Part shown: one piece after another, positions 42,979 through 50,870 of the stretch
Layout: each line of letters opens with the position of its first letter
Numbering within the stretch: position 1 is the stretch's first letter
Notes under the pieces: model-generated
The model's database searches: none
Told to the model about the DNA's origin: nothing
The model's input: the letters and a program-made list of their open reading frames with translations, nothing else
Assembly: GCA_947307055.1 (NCBI GenBank)
Contig: CAMZHX010000002.1
Location: 1-64,000 of the forward strand
Origin: an uncultured Selenomonadales bacterium
GTDB lineage: Bacteria > Bacillota > Negativicutes > Selenomonadales > Selenomonadaceae
Reading direction: 5' to 3'
Length of the DNA: 64,000 bases
Position numbers and translations under genes: made by a program

Positions 42979-43757
42979 CAACAAACCTCCGATAATTTTT
43001 CAAGCTTGCGCTCGCAGAAAGTTACGGGCGTCAAGTCCAGCTCGCGAACAAATTTCAAAGCGCGCTCAAAATAATTCCCGACCGCCGCGACTCTGTGAGC
43101 GTCCGAACCAAGCGTCACGAATCGCCCGCCCAGCTCACGATATTTTTTGTAGACAGGAACCAATTCCTCAACCGCACGCGATTTATCAAAGCGGCGCGTG
43201 TTCAACTCCAAAACCTTCCCGCGCTCGACCACGATTTTTAAAACCGCGTCAATCTCCGCCGCAAATGTCGCGTAATCAATTTCGGGATTGTCATAGGGCG
43301 CGGTGCGGCAAATGTAATCGATATGCCCCAGCGCGTTGAAGTCCGCTACCGAAATCTCCTGCGCCATCTGCTCAAAATATTTCCGGTAAGCCGTCGCCTT
43401 GTCCTTGTCCGCGTAAAATTCGGGGTAGTAAATGTCCAAATCGTCGACAAGGTGAATCGAGCCAATCACAAAATCAAAATCCGCCCGCCCGATAAAATCA
43501 GAATTCGCCGCCCGCGCAAAACTCCTCAAACCAACCTCGACGCCCAATCGAACATTTTCCCCGCGCAGATTTTTATACTCGTCCATGTATTCGGCGGGAT
43601 TAAATTCAAACTTTTTGCCGTCAATCTCAAGCCCGTAGTCAAAGTGCTCGGTGAACACCACGCCCAGATTTAAACTCCGCGCCCTGTCCAAAGCGTCGGC
43701 GGCTACCATTTCCGAATCCGCAGAAAATGCCGTGTGCATGTGTGAATCAAAAATCAT
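42978..43757 (-). CDS. PHP-domain histidinol-phosphatase-type protein
   Basis: The 259-residue protein has the PHP metal motifs DSHMHTAFSADSEM, VVFTEHFDYG, RLGVEVGLR, VIGSIHLVDD, FNALGHIDYICR and LGSDAHRVAAVG, typical of HisK-type histidinol phosphatases, which release phosphate from histidinol phosphate in histidine synthesis. No other his genes are in the window, so it may act on another phosphate ester. It overlaps the next gene (TGATG) and starts one base before the end of the orphan hsdS gene. Confidence 0.85.
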   Translation of the reverse strand: MIFDSHMHTAFSADSEMVAADALDRARSLNLGVVFTEHFDYGLEIDGKKFEFNPAEYMDEYKNLRGENVRLGVEVGLRSFARAANSDFIGRADFDFVIGSIHLVDDLDIYYPEFYADKDKATAYRKYFEQMAQEISVADFNALGHIDYICRTAPYDNPEIDYATFAAEIDAVLKIVVERGKVLELNTRRFDKSRAVEELVPVYKKYRELGGRFVTLGSDAHRVAAVGNYFERALKFVRELDLTPVTFCERKLEKLSEVC

Positions 43758-44810
43758 TCATTTGCCTCCGATATACTCCAAATATTTTCGATACTGCCCC
43801 GCCATTATGTTCCGAATGTAATTTTCCATGTAAGCAAAATCGGGCTGGGCGCTCTCGTCGACGGGCAACATTAACTTTTCTTTTTCAAGTCGTAATAGTC
43901 TGCGTTTATAATTGTAGCTGTACTTGCCGCGAACTTTATCCGCAACCGTCGTTATGAACATGCCAACATATCTGTTGAGAAAATTCGCGTAGCCGAAGAT
44001 AATATTTGTCGTGGCAATGCAATCTTCTGCTTTGTAAAATGAATATCCCATTGAGCCTTCGCCGTCACAAACAAAGGCGATAGCATTTCCGCGACTGATA
44101 AGTTTTTCAACAGGCTCTACAAAATCTAAGACGCCGTTATTGCGATTAGTCGCGCCAATGTAAGGAATGCCTTTGTCAGATTTTTTAAGTTGATTTGCTT
44201 GACTGCATTTCCCCACCTCAAGACGAAATAAATTGCTGATTAAGAACGGTCGCCAAATTTTTTCATTGAGCGGCGTTAGCGATTCGTAGGGGGGGCTTAA
44301 CAACGTAATGAAGTCGCGATATTTTTGCAGTTGCTCTTCCTCAATCTTGCGCATGTAATTTTCCATGAAATTAAAATCGGGCTGGCCGCTCTCGTCGACG
44401 GGCAGAAGAATTTTTTGCCGCCGCATACGCGATTCATTAAACTTGTAACCGTAATTGTACTTATCCTTTTGCTTGCGAATGGCCGACGCCATGAAAAGAT
44501 AAATATACTTGTTGCCGTCGCGGTTCTTCAAATGGAAACGCTTAACATCGTCCGAACAAAGGCAATGGTACGGGTGATAAAAACATTGGCAGACGCTGCC
44601 GTTGTAGCTGACGCTGAGAAAATTTTCGTCCGCCGATTCGTTATCGTTGCCGACAAAATTTGTGACGCCGTTATTTGAATCGCTCGCGCCGATAAAGGGA
44701 GTGTCGCCCGAAATCATTTCTGCTTTAGTCAGACGTTTGCCAGGTAGAATGTCAAAAATTTCCTCGATAAAGAATGTCCGCCAAATTTTATCAGTCAATG
44801 TCGTCGTCAT
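43758..44810 (-). CDS. hsdS: Orphan type I restriction specificity subunit (HsdS-like)
   Basis: The 350-residue protein consists of two similar halves, each with a target-recognition domain and a helical spacer: KIWRTFFIEEIFDILPGKRL with PFIGASDSNNGVTNFV, and KIWRPFLISNLFRLEVGKCS with PYIGATNRNNGVLDFV. Both halves end in LPVDESxQPDFxxMENYxR. This matches HsdS, which recognises the two half-sites of a type I target. No hsdM or hsdR gene is adjacent. The type ISP enzyme at 1047-5696 carries its own recognition domain, so this S-type subunit is an orphan here. The ATG (44810) lies inside the His/Asp-rich end of rpe, a 20-base overlap. Confidence 0.85.
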   Translation of the reverse strand: MTTTLTDKIWRTFFIEEIFDILPGKRLTKAEMISGDTPFIGASDSNNGVTNFVGNDNESADENFLSVSYNGSVCQCFYHPYHCLCSDDVKRFHLKNRDGNKYIYLFMASAIRKQKDKYNYGYKFNESRMRRQKILLPVDESGQPDFNFMENYMRKIEEEQLQKYRDFITLLSPPYESLTPLNEKIWRPFLISNLFRLEVGKCSQANQLKKSDKGIPYIGATNRNNGVLDFVEPVEKLISRGNAIAFVCDGEGSMGYSFYKAEDCIATTNIIFGYANFLNRYVGMFITTVADKVRGKYSYNYKRRLLRLEKEKLMLPVDESAQPDFAYMENYIRNIMAGQYRKYLEYIGGK

Positions 44811-45483
44811 CGTCGTGGTGGTGGTGAACAATTTCATTGCCGCGAATATCTTTGATAGCTTGGGCAACGTCCTTTGCGCCGTAGACCGCCGAGCCCGCGA
44901 CTAAAACATTTGCGCCGGCCTCGCGCACGTCTAACGAAGTTTCAGCGTTAATGCCGCCGTCAACCTCAATGTCGCAAGTCGTCTCCATTTCCTCAATCAT
45001 GTGGTAGAGCATGTGAATTTTGCCGAGCATCGACTCGATAAATTTCTGCCCGCCGTAGCCCGGATTGACCGTCATAATTAAAACCATGTCGGCATCTTCG
45101 ACGAGCTCTTCGACGGCACTAAGCGACGTTCCAGGATTTAGTGCGACGCCCGCTTTGCAACCTAGCTCGTGAATTTTTTGTATAACGCGGTGTGGGTGCT
45201 TAGTCGCCTCGACGTGGAAAGTTATAATATCCGCGCCGGCTTTAGCGAAACTTTCAATTTGGGTTTCGGGGTGCTCAACCATCAAGTGAACGTCCAAAAC
45301 CGCGTCGGTGATTTTGCGCAAGCTCTTTACGACGCCCGCCCCGATTGTAATTTCGGGAACAAAAGTTCCGTCCATAACGTCGACGTGAACATATTCCGCG
45401 CCCGCGTCCGTAACCTTCTTAACCTCGTCTGCAAGGTGCGCGAAGTCCGCCGAGAGTATCGACGGAGCCATAATTGTTGACAT
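44791..45483 (-). CDS. rpe: Ribulose-phosphate 3-epimerase with a His/Asp tail
   Basis: The 230-residue TIM-barrel enzyme of the pentose phosphate pathway shows APSILSADFAHLADEV, VHVDVMDGTFVPEITIGAGV, DVHLMVEHPE, ALNPGTSLSAVEELV and VNPGYGGQKFIESML. After the normal end (AIKDIRG) it has an extra tail EIVHHHHDDDDDID. The tail is encoded by CAC and GAC codons and overlaps the start of the hsdS gene. A metal-binding role or a by-product of the overlap is possible. It is the first gene of the minus-strand run down to 41872. Confidence 0.93.
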   Translation of the reverse strand: MSTIMAPSILSADFAHLADEVKKVTDAGAEYVHVDVMDGTFVPEITIGAGVVKSLRKITDAVLDVHLMVEHPETQIESFAKAGADIITFHVEATKHPHRVIQKIHELGCKAGVALNPGTSLSAVEELVEDADMVLIMTVNPGYGGQKFIESMLGKIHMLYHMIEEMETTCDIEVDGGINAETSLDVREAGANVLVAGSAVYGAKDVAQAIKDIRGNEIVHHHHDDDDDID

Positions 45484-45517
45484 AAGTTTTAGCCTCCTAT
45501 TTTGACGTAATTATATT

Positions 45518-45621
45518 CTTAAAAATTTAACCCCTCTTAAAGGGGATTTTTGATTATTTCACAAATAATAAACATGTCAATCACCGTATATATTATAACA
45601 CAATAGCTAACACTGGGCAAG
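45518..45621 (+). repeat. Dispersed ~105-bp repeat, copy 2
   Basis: This aligns end to end with the minus strand of 842-947. It contains a CCCCTCTTAAAGGGG hairpin with T-rich flanks and the segments CATGTCAATCACC and ATTATAACAC. It lies between the rpe start and the end of the small HTH gene. The hairpin (45530-45550) may end the HTH transcript, but it faces both ways. Confidence 0.6.
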
Positions 45622-45648
45622 CATGAATTGGGATTGCGCAAAAGTAAG

Positions 45649-45855
45649 TTACTCGGCAAAAAAATTTTTCATTATTTCTTCCGCGTTTAATTCTAGGATT
45701 TCACAAATTTTTTCTATCTCGCTACGATAAAAATCGCTCTGTCCTGAAATTTTTCGCGAAAGTGTTGCAGGGTCAATGTTTAATGCTTTAGCGACTTCAG
45801 AGGCATTTTTACCCTTTCGCGCCATAGCCGCTCGGAATTCATTTTTCTTAAACAT
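45649..45855 (-). CDS. Small HTH (XRE/Cro-like) DNA-binding protein
   Basis: The 68-residue protein is a single helix-turn-helix domain: EFRAAMARKGKNASEVAKAL, then NIDPATLSRKISGQSDFYRS and EIEKICEILELNAEEIMKNF. It starts behind AAAGGA at good spacing. It resembles small phage or plasmid repressors. Its target is unknown. The 670-base region upstream contains remnants of mobile DNA that it may once have controlled. Confidence 0.78.
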   Translation of the reverse strand: MFKKNEFRAAMARKGKNASEVAKALNIDPATLSRKISGQSDFYRSEIEKICEILELNAEEIMKNFFAE

Positions 45856-46525
45856 GTGAGTTCCTTTCAGAAAAATTATTTACGAATCGGCAAGGAATTC
45901 TGTATCAAATCTTACGTTTAGTCGATACGTTTACGCAAATGTTTTTGTGATTATTCTAAGGTCATTGCAAAAACGCAATTAAGCCGTTATAATGTTCGCA
46001 AGGAAACTTATCAACAAACCATTTAAAAATTTTTCCCATAGAAAACAATATAAAAAAATCTGCTAAGCCCCATAGAAAACAATATAAAAAAATCTGCTAA
46101 GCGCAAATGTTGTTAATCGAATTCGCTATGTGAGCAAAATGCGTATAGAAAAACCTAAAACGTCTTTAGAAGATGTGCAATATATGAATCGAGATAAATT
46201 CAATGAGCTTGTCGAAAAAATAAGCAAGAAAATATCTCGACTAACAAATTTTAATCGAATAAATTCCAAATGAATTGAGATATTGCTAATCTTACCCGTA
46301 AGGGTTTTAAATTTTATCTTATCCGCAAGGGTTCTCTAAAGGCGTTGGTTATAGCTGACGCCTCAATTACTCAAAATCTTTATACGCACAACACACTGAA
46401 ATTACAAGAAAAAATACTCGCTATTTTCAATAAAACTCTGCAGACAAAATAGTTTTGCAGACAATTGGCAGACATAAACAACAAAAAAGCTTAATTTATA
46501 GCAATTATATTAGGAGATGTTTTAA
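45856..46525. other. 670-base region of degraded DNA with a tandem repeat
   Basis: A 34-base unit (CCCATAGAAAACAATATAAA and onward) is repeated exactly at 46035-46068 and 46069-46102. A 44-codon frame at 46139-46273 (MRIEKPKTSLEDVQYMNRDK) and a second open stretch around 46340-46452 (ALVIADASITQNLYTHN) look like pieces of lost genes. Short CTTAYCCGYAAGGGTT repeats occur at 46295-46340. I see no intact gene before iorA. Confidence 0.5.
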
Positions 46526-48253
46526 TTGAAAGAACTAATGTTGGGCAACAAAGCACTTGCTCGCGGCTTATGGGAGGCGGGCGTTAAATTCGTATCGAGC
46601 TATCCTGGCACGCCTTCGACCGAGATAACTGAAGAGGCTGTCAAGTTCGACGAAATTTATTGCGAATGGGCACCGAATGAAAAAGTCGCAATGGAATCTG
46701 CATTCGGCGCGTCGTTGGCAGGTCGAAGGGCATTTTGCGGACAAAAACACGTCGGCTTGAATGTCGCGGCAGACCCGCTGTTCACGTTGAGTTATACGGG
46801 CGTCAACGCGGGCTTAGTAGCGGTCGTGGCGGACGATGCCGGTATGCACTCTTCCCAAAACGAACAAGACAGCCGCCATTACGCAATAGCCGCCAAAGTT
46901 CCCATGTTGGAGCCGTCGGACAGCGCGGAGGCTTTGAACTTCGCGAAACTTGCCTACGACATTTCGGAAGAATTCGACACGCCGGTTTTAATCAAAATGT
47001 GCACGCGAGTAGCGCACAGTCAATCGGTGGTTGAGACGGGCGAGCGCGTCGAAGTCTCAAAAGCTTACGAGAAAAATATTGCAAAGTACGTGATGATGCC
47101 AGGCAACGCTAAGAAAAGACACCCGATAGTTGAGGAGCGCACGCGCAAATTGATTGAGTACGCGGAGAAGACGCCGATAAATCGCGTAGAGGTTTCGAGC
47201 GACGAACTTGGAATAATCACGTCGTCGACTTGTTATCAGTACGTCAAGGAAGTTTTCGGCGAAGGCGTGAGCGTCTTGAAACTTGGTATGATAAACCCGT
47301 TGCCGGTCGAGCTGATAAAAAATTTCGCGGCTAAAGTTAAACGTTTAGTCGTAGTCGAGGAGCTTGACCCGATAATCGAAACGCATGTAAAATCTCTCGG
47401 ATTGCAGGTCGAAGGCTCAAAGCTTCTGCCGCGAATCGACGAGTTCAGCCAAAATCTTATCGCGCAAGCATTCGGCAAAAAAGTTTCGTCGGGCGTCAGT
47501 TTAGAAGACGCAATCCCTGCGCGGCCTCCTGTAATGTGCGCGGGCTGTCCTCATCGCGGCTTATTCTATTCGCTTAAAAAGCGCAAATGTACAGTGCTCG
47601 GCGACATCGGCTGTTACACTTTGGGAGCAGTGCCGCCGCTTTCAACGATTGAATTGACTTTGTGCATGGGCGCGAGTATTGGCGCGACGCACGGTTTTAA
47701 TAAAATGTTGGGAACCGCTAGCGAGGGCAAAACGGTTGCGGTTATCGGCGATTCGACTTTTATGCATTCGGGCATGACGGGCTTGGCGAATGTCGCTTAT
47801 AATCAATCGAACTCGACCGTGATAATTTTGGACAACTCGATAACCGGCATGACAGGTCACCAACAAAATCCGTCTACGGGCTTGAACATAAAGGGCGACC
47901 CTGCTGGCAAAATTGACTTGGAGGCGTTGTGCCGAGCAATGGGGATAAATCGCGTGCGCGTCGTCGACCCGTACAACCTCAAGGAGTGCGATGTTGCAAT
48001 TAAGGAAGAACTTGCCGCCGCCGAGCCGAGCGTTATAATTTCGCGAAGACCTTGTGCCCTGCTCAAGACCGTTAAGCACAAACCGCCGCTCCACGTCGAC
48101 AAGGATAAATGCATCGGTTGCAAGTCGTGCATGAAGATTGGCTGTCCGGCTATCAGCATGAAGGACGGCAAAGCGGTCGTCGACCAAACTCAATGTGTCG
48201 GCTGCGAAGTTTGTAGCCAACTCTGTCCGAAGGGGGCTTTTAGCCGTGACTAA
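46526..48253 (+). CDS. iorA: Indolepyruvate ferredoxin oxidoreductase, alpha subunit
   Basis: The 575-residue subunit oxidatively decarboxylates aryl-pyruvates to aryl-acetyl-CoA with ferredoxin as electron acceptor. It shows GNKALARGLWEAGVKFVSSY, SSYPGTPSTEITEEA, the TPP-binding segment GDIGCYTLGAVPP with GDSTFMHSGMTGLANVAYNQ, and two 4Fe-4S clusters at the C-terminus (CIGCKSCMKIGCP and CVGCEVCSQLCPKG). The TTG start follows AGGAGA. It overlaps iorB by 8 bases. With paaK downstream it belongs to aromatic amino acid breakdown or synthesis by reductive carboxylation. Confidence 0.95.
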   Translation: MKELMLGNKALARGLWEAGVKFVSSYPGTPSTEITEEAVKFDEIYCEWAPNEKVAMESAFGASLAGRRAFCGQKHVGLNVAADPLFTLSYTGVNAGLVAVVADDAGMHSSQNEQDSRHYAIAAKVPMLEPSDSAEALNFAKLAYDISEEFDTPVLIKMCTRVAHSQSVVETGERVEVSKAYEKNIAKYVMMPGNAKKRHPIVEERTRKLIEYAEKTPINRVEVSSDELGIITSSTCYQYVKEVFGEGVSVLKLGMINPLPVELIKNFAAKVKRLVVVEELDPIIETHVKSLGLQVEGSKLLPRIDEFSQNLIAQAFGKKVSSGVSLEDAIPARPPVMCAGCPHRGLFYSLKKRKCTVLGDIGCYTLGAVPPLSTIELTLCMGASIGATHGFNKMLGTASEGKTVAVIGDSTFMHSGMTGLANVAYNQSNSTVIILDNSITGMTGHQQNPSTGLNIKGDPAGKIDLEALCRAMGINRVRVVDPYNLKECDVAIKEELAAAEPSVIISRRPCALLKTVKHKPPLHVDKDKCIGCKSCMKIGCPAISMKDGKAVVDQTQCVGCEVCSQLCPKGAFSRD

Positions 48254-48821
48254 AAATATAATAATTGTGGGCGTCGGCGGGCAAGGCTCGTTGCTCGCGA
48301 GTAAAATTTTGGGGCATTTGCTCCTCAACGAGGGCTTTGACGTAAAAGTTTCTGAAGTGCACGGCATGAGTCAACGCGGCGGAAGTGTCATAACTTACGT
48401 CCGTTTCGGCGACAAAGTTTATTCGCCGGTCGTCGACAAGGGCGAGGCTGACTTTATCGTCTCGTTTGAAATTTTGGAAACGGCGCGTTGGCTGGCCTAT
48501 CTTAAAGACGGCGGGCAAATCGTCACGAACACACAGCAGATTGACCCAATGCCAGTCATCACGGGCGCGGCGACTTATCCTGAAAATCTCGTCGAGAAAA
48601 TCCGCGCACAAGGAATCAAAATCGACGCAATGGACTGTTTGACTTTGGCGAGGCAAGCGGGCAGTCAAAAGGCAGTTAATATCGTCCTGCTCGGCAGATT
48701 ATCGCATTACTTTGACATATCGGAGGCTTCGTGGCAAAATTCTTTGAAAGCGAACGTCCCACCGAAATTTTTAGAAATCAATCAAAAGGCGTTTGAACTC
48801 GGCAAGAATTTCAGCGGCTGA
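48246..48821 (+). CDS. iorB: Indolepyruvate ferredoxin oxidoreductase, beta subunit
   Basis: The 191-residue subunit shows NIIIVGVGGQGSLLASKILG, VKVSEVHGMSQRGGSVITYV and VDKGEADFIVSFEILETARW, the POR-gamma-type domain of IorB. The GTG at 48246 lies 8 bases inside the end of iorA, giving coupled synthesis of the two subunits. It is complete. Confidence 0.94.
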   Translation: MTKNIIIVGVGGQGSLLASKILGHLLLNEGFDVKVSEVHGMSQRGGSVITYVRFGDKVYSPVVDKGEADFIVSFEILETARWLAYLKDGGQIVTNTQQIDPMPVITGAATYPENLVEKIRAQGIKIDAMDCLTLARQAGSQKAVNIVLLGRLSHYFDISEASWQNSLKANVPPKFLEINQKAFELGKNFSG

Positions 48822-48913
48822 TTGTTGCAAAAAGTTTGTGCATAGCTTATAATCAACAAAGAGATTGACAACAACATCTCGTCCACATAATCAGAAAGCG
48901 ACATGACGTAAAA

Positions 48914-49005
48914 AAATCCCCCAGGCAGGTTCGGGTAAACCTCTTGGGGGATGCGTCGTTAGGGACGCAGTTCCGGCTCATTTTTTGAACAGTTTGCTGA
49001 GCCGA
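48914..49005 (+). promoter_or_regulatory. Three consecutive hairpins upstream of paaK
   Basis: ATCCCCC/GGGGGAT (48916-48952), GCGTC/GACGC (48953-48968) and CGGCTCA/TGAGCCG (48974-49004) are stacked within 90 bases, about 50 bases before the paaK start. The first could be a minus-strand terminator (T run on that strand), but no minus gene ends there. A structured mRNA leader is an alternative. I do not recognise a known riboswitch class. Confidence 0.4.
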
Positions 49006-49053
49006 TTAAGCATTAGCCAAAATTTTGGCAAGAGTTTCACGGAGGTAGTTTGA

Positions 49054-50355
49054 ATGGGAAATTATTATCAAGAGGAAATTGAATGTGCGCCGCTTGAGAA
49101 GATAAAAGCGTTGCAAGATGATTTGTTGCCAAAACAAGTGCGTTACGTGTGGGGAAATGTCCCGTACTATCGCAAGAAAATGGAGGAGCACGGCGTCACG
49201 CCCGATGACATTCAATCGGCGGCGGATTTGCATAAGCTTCCGTTCCTGTCGAAGGCGGATTTGAAAGCGGCGTATCCTTATGGGCTGTTGGCGGTGCCGC
49301 TGAAAGATTGTGTGCGAATTCAATCGACATCGGGCACGACCGGCAAGCGCGTTATAGCCTTCTACACGCAGAGCGACCTCGACATTTGGGAAGATTGTTG
49401 CGCAAGGGCAATCTGCGCGGCGGGCGGCACTAATGAGGACGTTTGCCAAGTCTCGTACGGCTACGGACTTTTCACGGGCGGTCCCGGTCTCGACGGCGGC
49501 AGTCATAAAGTCGGCTGCTTGACCGTCCCGACCAGTTCCGGCAATACCGAGCGGCAAATTATGTTCATTTTGGACTTGCAAGCGACGATACTTTGTTGCA
49601 CGCCCAGCTACGCCGCTTACATTGGCGAGACGCTCAAGGAAATGGGTTACAAGCCCGAAGATATTCCGCTTAAAGCTGGCATATTCGGTGCGGAGGCCTG
49701 GTCGGAGGAAATGCGCCGCGACATCGAAAAAACTTTGGGCATAAAGGCTTACGACATTTACGGCTTGACGGAGATTAGCGGGCCGGGCGTCGCGTTTGAG
49801 TGTTCGGAGCAAAAAGGTATGCACATTCAGGAAGACCACTTTATCGCCGAGATTATCGACCCGAACACAGGCGAAGTCCTCCCCGAAGGCTCGCAAGGAG
49901 AATTGGTTTTCACGTCGCTCGATAAAAAAGCTTTTCCGCTGATTCGCTATCGCACTCGCGACATTTGCACTTTGACCCGCGAAAAATGTTCTTGCGGCAG
50001 AACTCATGTTCGCATGACCAAGCCCAAGGGACGTTCGGACGACATGTTGATTATTCGCGGTGTCAACGTCTTCCCAAGCCAGATTGAAACCGTGCTGATG
50101 AATAACGGCTACGCGGCGAATTATCAAATTATCGTCGGGCGCGTCAATAACACCGATACTTTTGAAGTCAAGGTCGAAATGACGCCCGATATGTTTACTG
50201 ATAACGTCGGCGAAGTGCAAGCGCGTAGGAAAGTTTTGGAAGACGGTTTGCGGGCGATGCTCGGCATTAAGGCGAAAGTTACTTTGGTCGCGCCCAAGTC
50301 GATTGCTCGCAGCGAGGGCAAAGCCGTCCGCGTCATCGACACGCGCAAAATTTAA
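49054..50355 (+). CDS. paaK: Phenylacetate-CoA ligase
   Basis: The 433-residue adenylate-forming enzyme activates aryl-acetates to CoA thioesters. It has the AMP-binding P-loop QSTSGTTGKRVIAFYTQSD, then YGYGLFTGGPGLDGG, IYGLTEISGPGVAFEC and the C-terminal FPSQIETVLMNNGYAANYQI segment. GGAGG lies eight bases before the ATG. It precedes a tandem-ACT gene and follows iorAB. The three together point to interconversion of aromatic amino acids and aryl-acetates. Confidence 0.95.
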   Translation: MGNYYQEEIECAPLEKIKALQDDLLPKQVRYVWGNVPYYRKKMEEHGVTPDDIQSAADLHKLPFLSKADLKAAYPYGLLAVPLKDCVRIQSTSGTTGKRVIAFYTQSDLDIWEDCCARAICAAGGTNEDVCQVSYGYGLFTGGPGLDGGSHKVGCLTVPTSSGNTERQIMFILDLQATILCCTPSYAAYIGETLKEMGYKPEDIPLKAGIFGAEAWSEEMRRDIEKTLGIKAYDIYGLTEISGPGVAFECSEQKGMHIQEDHFIAEIIDPNTGEVLPEGSQGELVFTSLDKKAFPLIRYRTRDICTLTREKCSCGRTHVRMTKPKGRSDDMLIIRGVNVFPSQIETVLMNNGYAANYQIIVGRVNNTDTFEVKVEMTPDMFTDNVGEVQARRKVLEDGLRAMLGIKAKVTLVAPKSIARSEGKAVRVIDTRKI

Positions 50356-50370
50356 CGGAGGTGACTTTTA

Positions 50371-50796
50371 ATGAGCGTCAATCAAGTTTCGGTTTTCCTT
50401 GAGAATAAAGCCGGCACGCTGAATAAATTGACTGAAGTCCTCGCGACCAACAACGTTAACATTCGCGCCTTGAGTTTGGCGGAGACTAGCGAGTTCGGAA
50501 TTGTGCGCATGTTGGTCAACGACGTTTTCGAGGCGACCAATATCCTCAAGGAAAATAATTTCGTCGCGACCCTTACGCCCGTTTTAGTTTACGCAATCGA
50601 GGACAAGGCGGGCTACTTGAATAATTTGTTGAAAAGTTTCAGCGCGGCCGATGTCAATATCGAGTATATGTACGCCTTCGCGGGCAGGGAGCGCGCCTAT
50701 ATGATTTTCCGCGTCAACGACACTAAACAGGCTGAAGCTCTCCTCAATCGCAATGGCTTAAAATCTCTGACTCAAGAAGAAATTTCCGCTGTATAA
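50371..50796 (+). CDS. Tandem ACT-domain protein
   Basis: The 141-residue protein has two ACT domains (QVSVFLENKAGTLNKLTEVL and LVYAIEDKAGYLNNLLKSFS). Such proteins bind amino acids and regulate partners. It starts 15 bases after paaK, a pairing often seen with phenylacetate-CoA ligases in anaerobes, and may sense the aromatic amino acid. It is probably cytoplasmic and small enough to act as a dimer. Confidence 0.92.
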   Translation: MSVNQVSVFLENKAGTLNKLTEVLATNNVNIRALSLAETSEFGIVRMLVNDVFEATNILKENNFVATLTPVLVYAIEDKAGYLNNLLKSFSAADVNIEYMYAFAGRERAYMIFRVNDTKQAEALLNRNGLKSLTQEEISAV

Positions 50797-50870
50797 AATT
50801 TTAATTGAACACTTGCCGAGGGCGGCTCAAAGGTTTGCTCTCGGCTCATTTTGTCTTTGGAGGTGACGTT

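Noticed and set aside
46035-46102. Possible CRISPR repeat-spacer structure
   Set aside because: There are only two units, adjacent without spacers, and no cas genes. The nuclease at 12453-13341 is Cas4-like only by fold and belongs to a phage recombination module.
49006-50220. A 404-codon open frame on the minus strand opposite paaK
   Set aside because: It is antisense to a clear phenylacetate-CoA ligase gene and has a composition typical of shadow frames in this genome.
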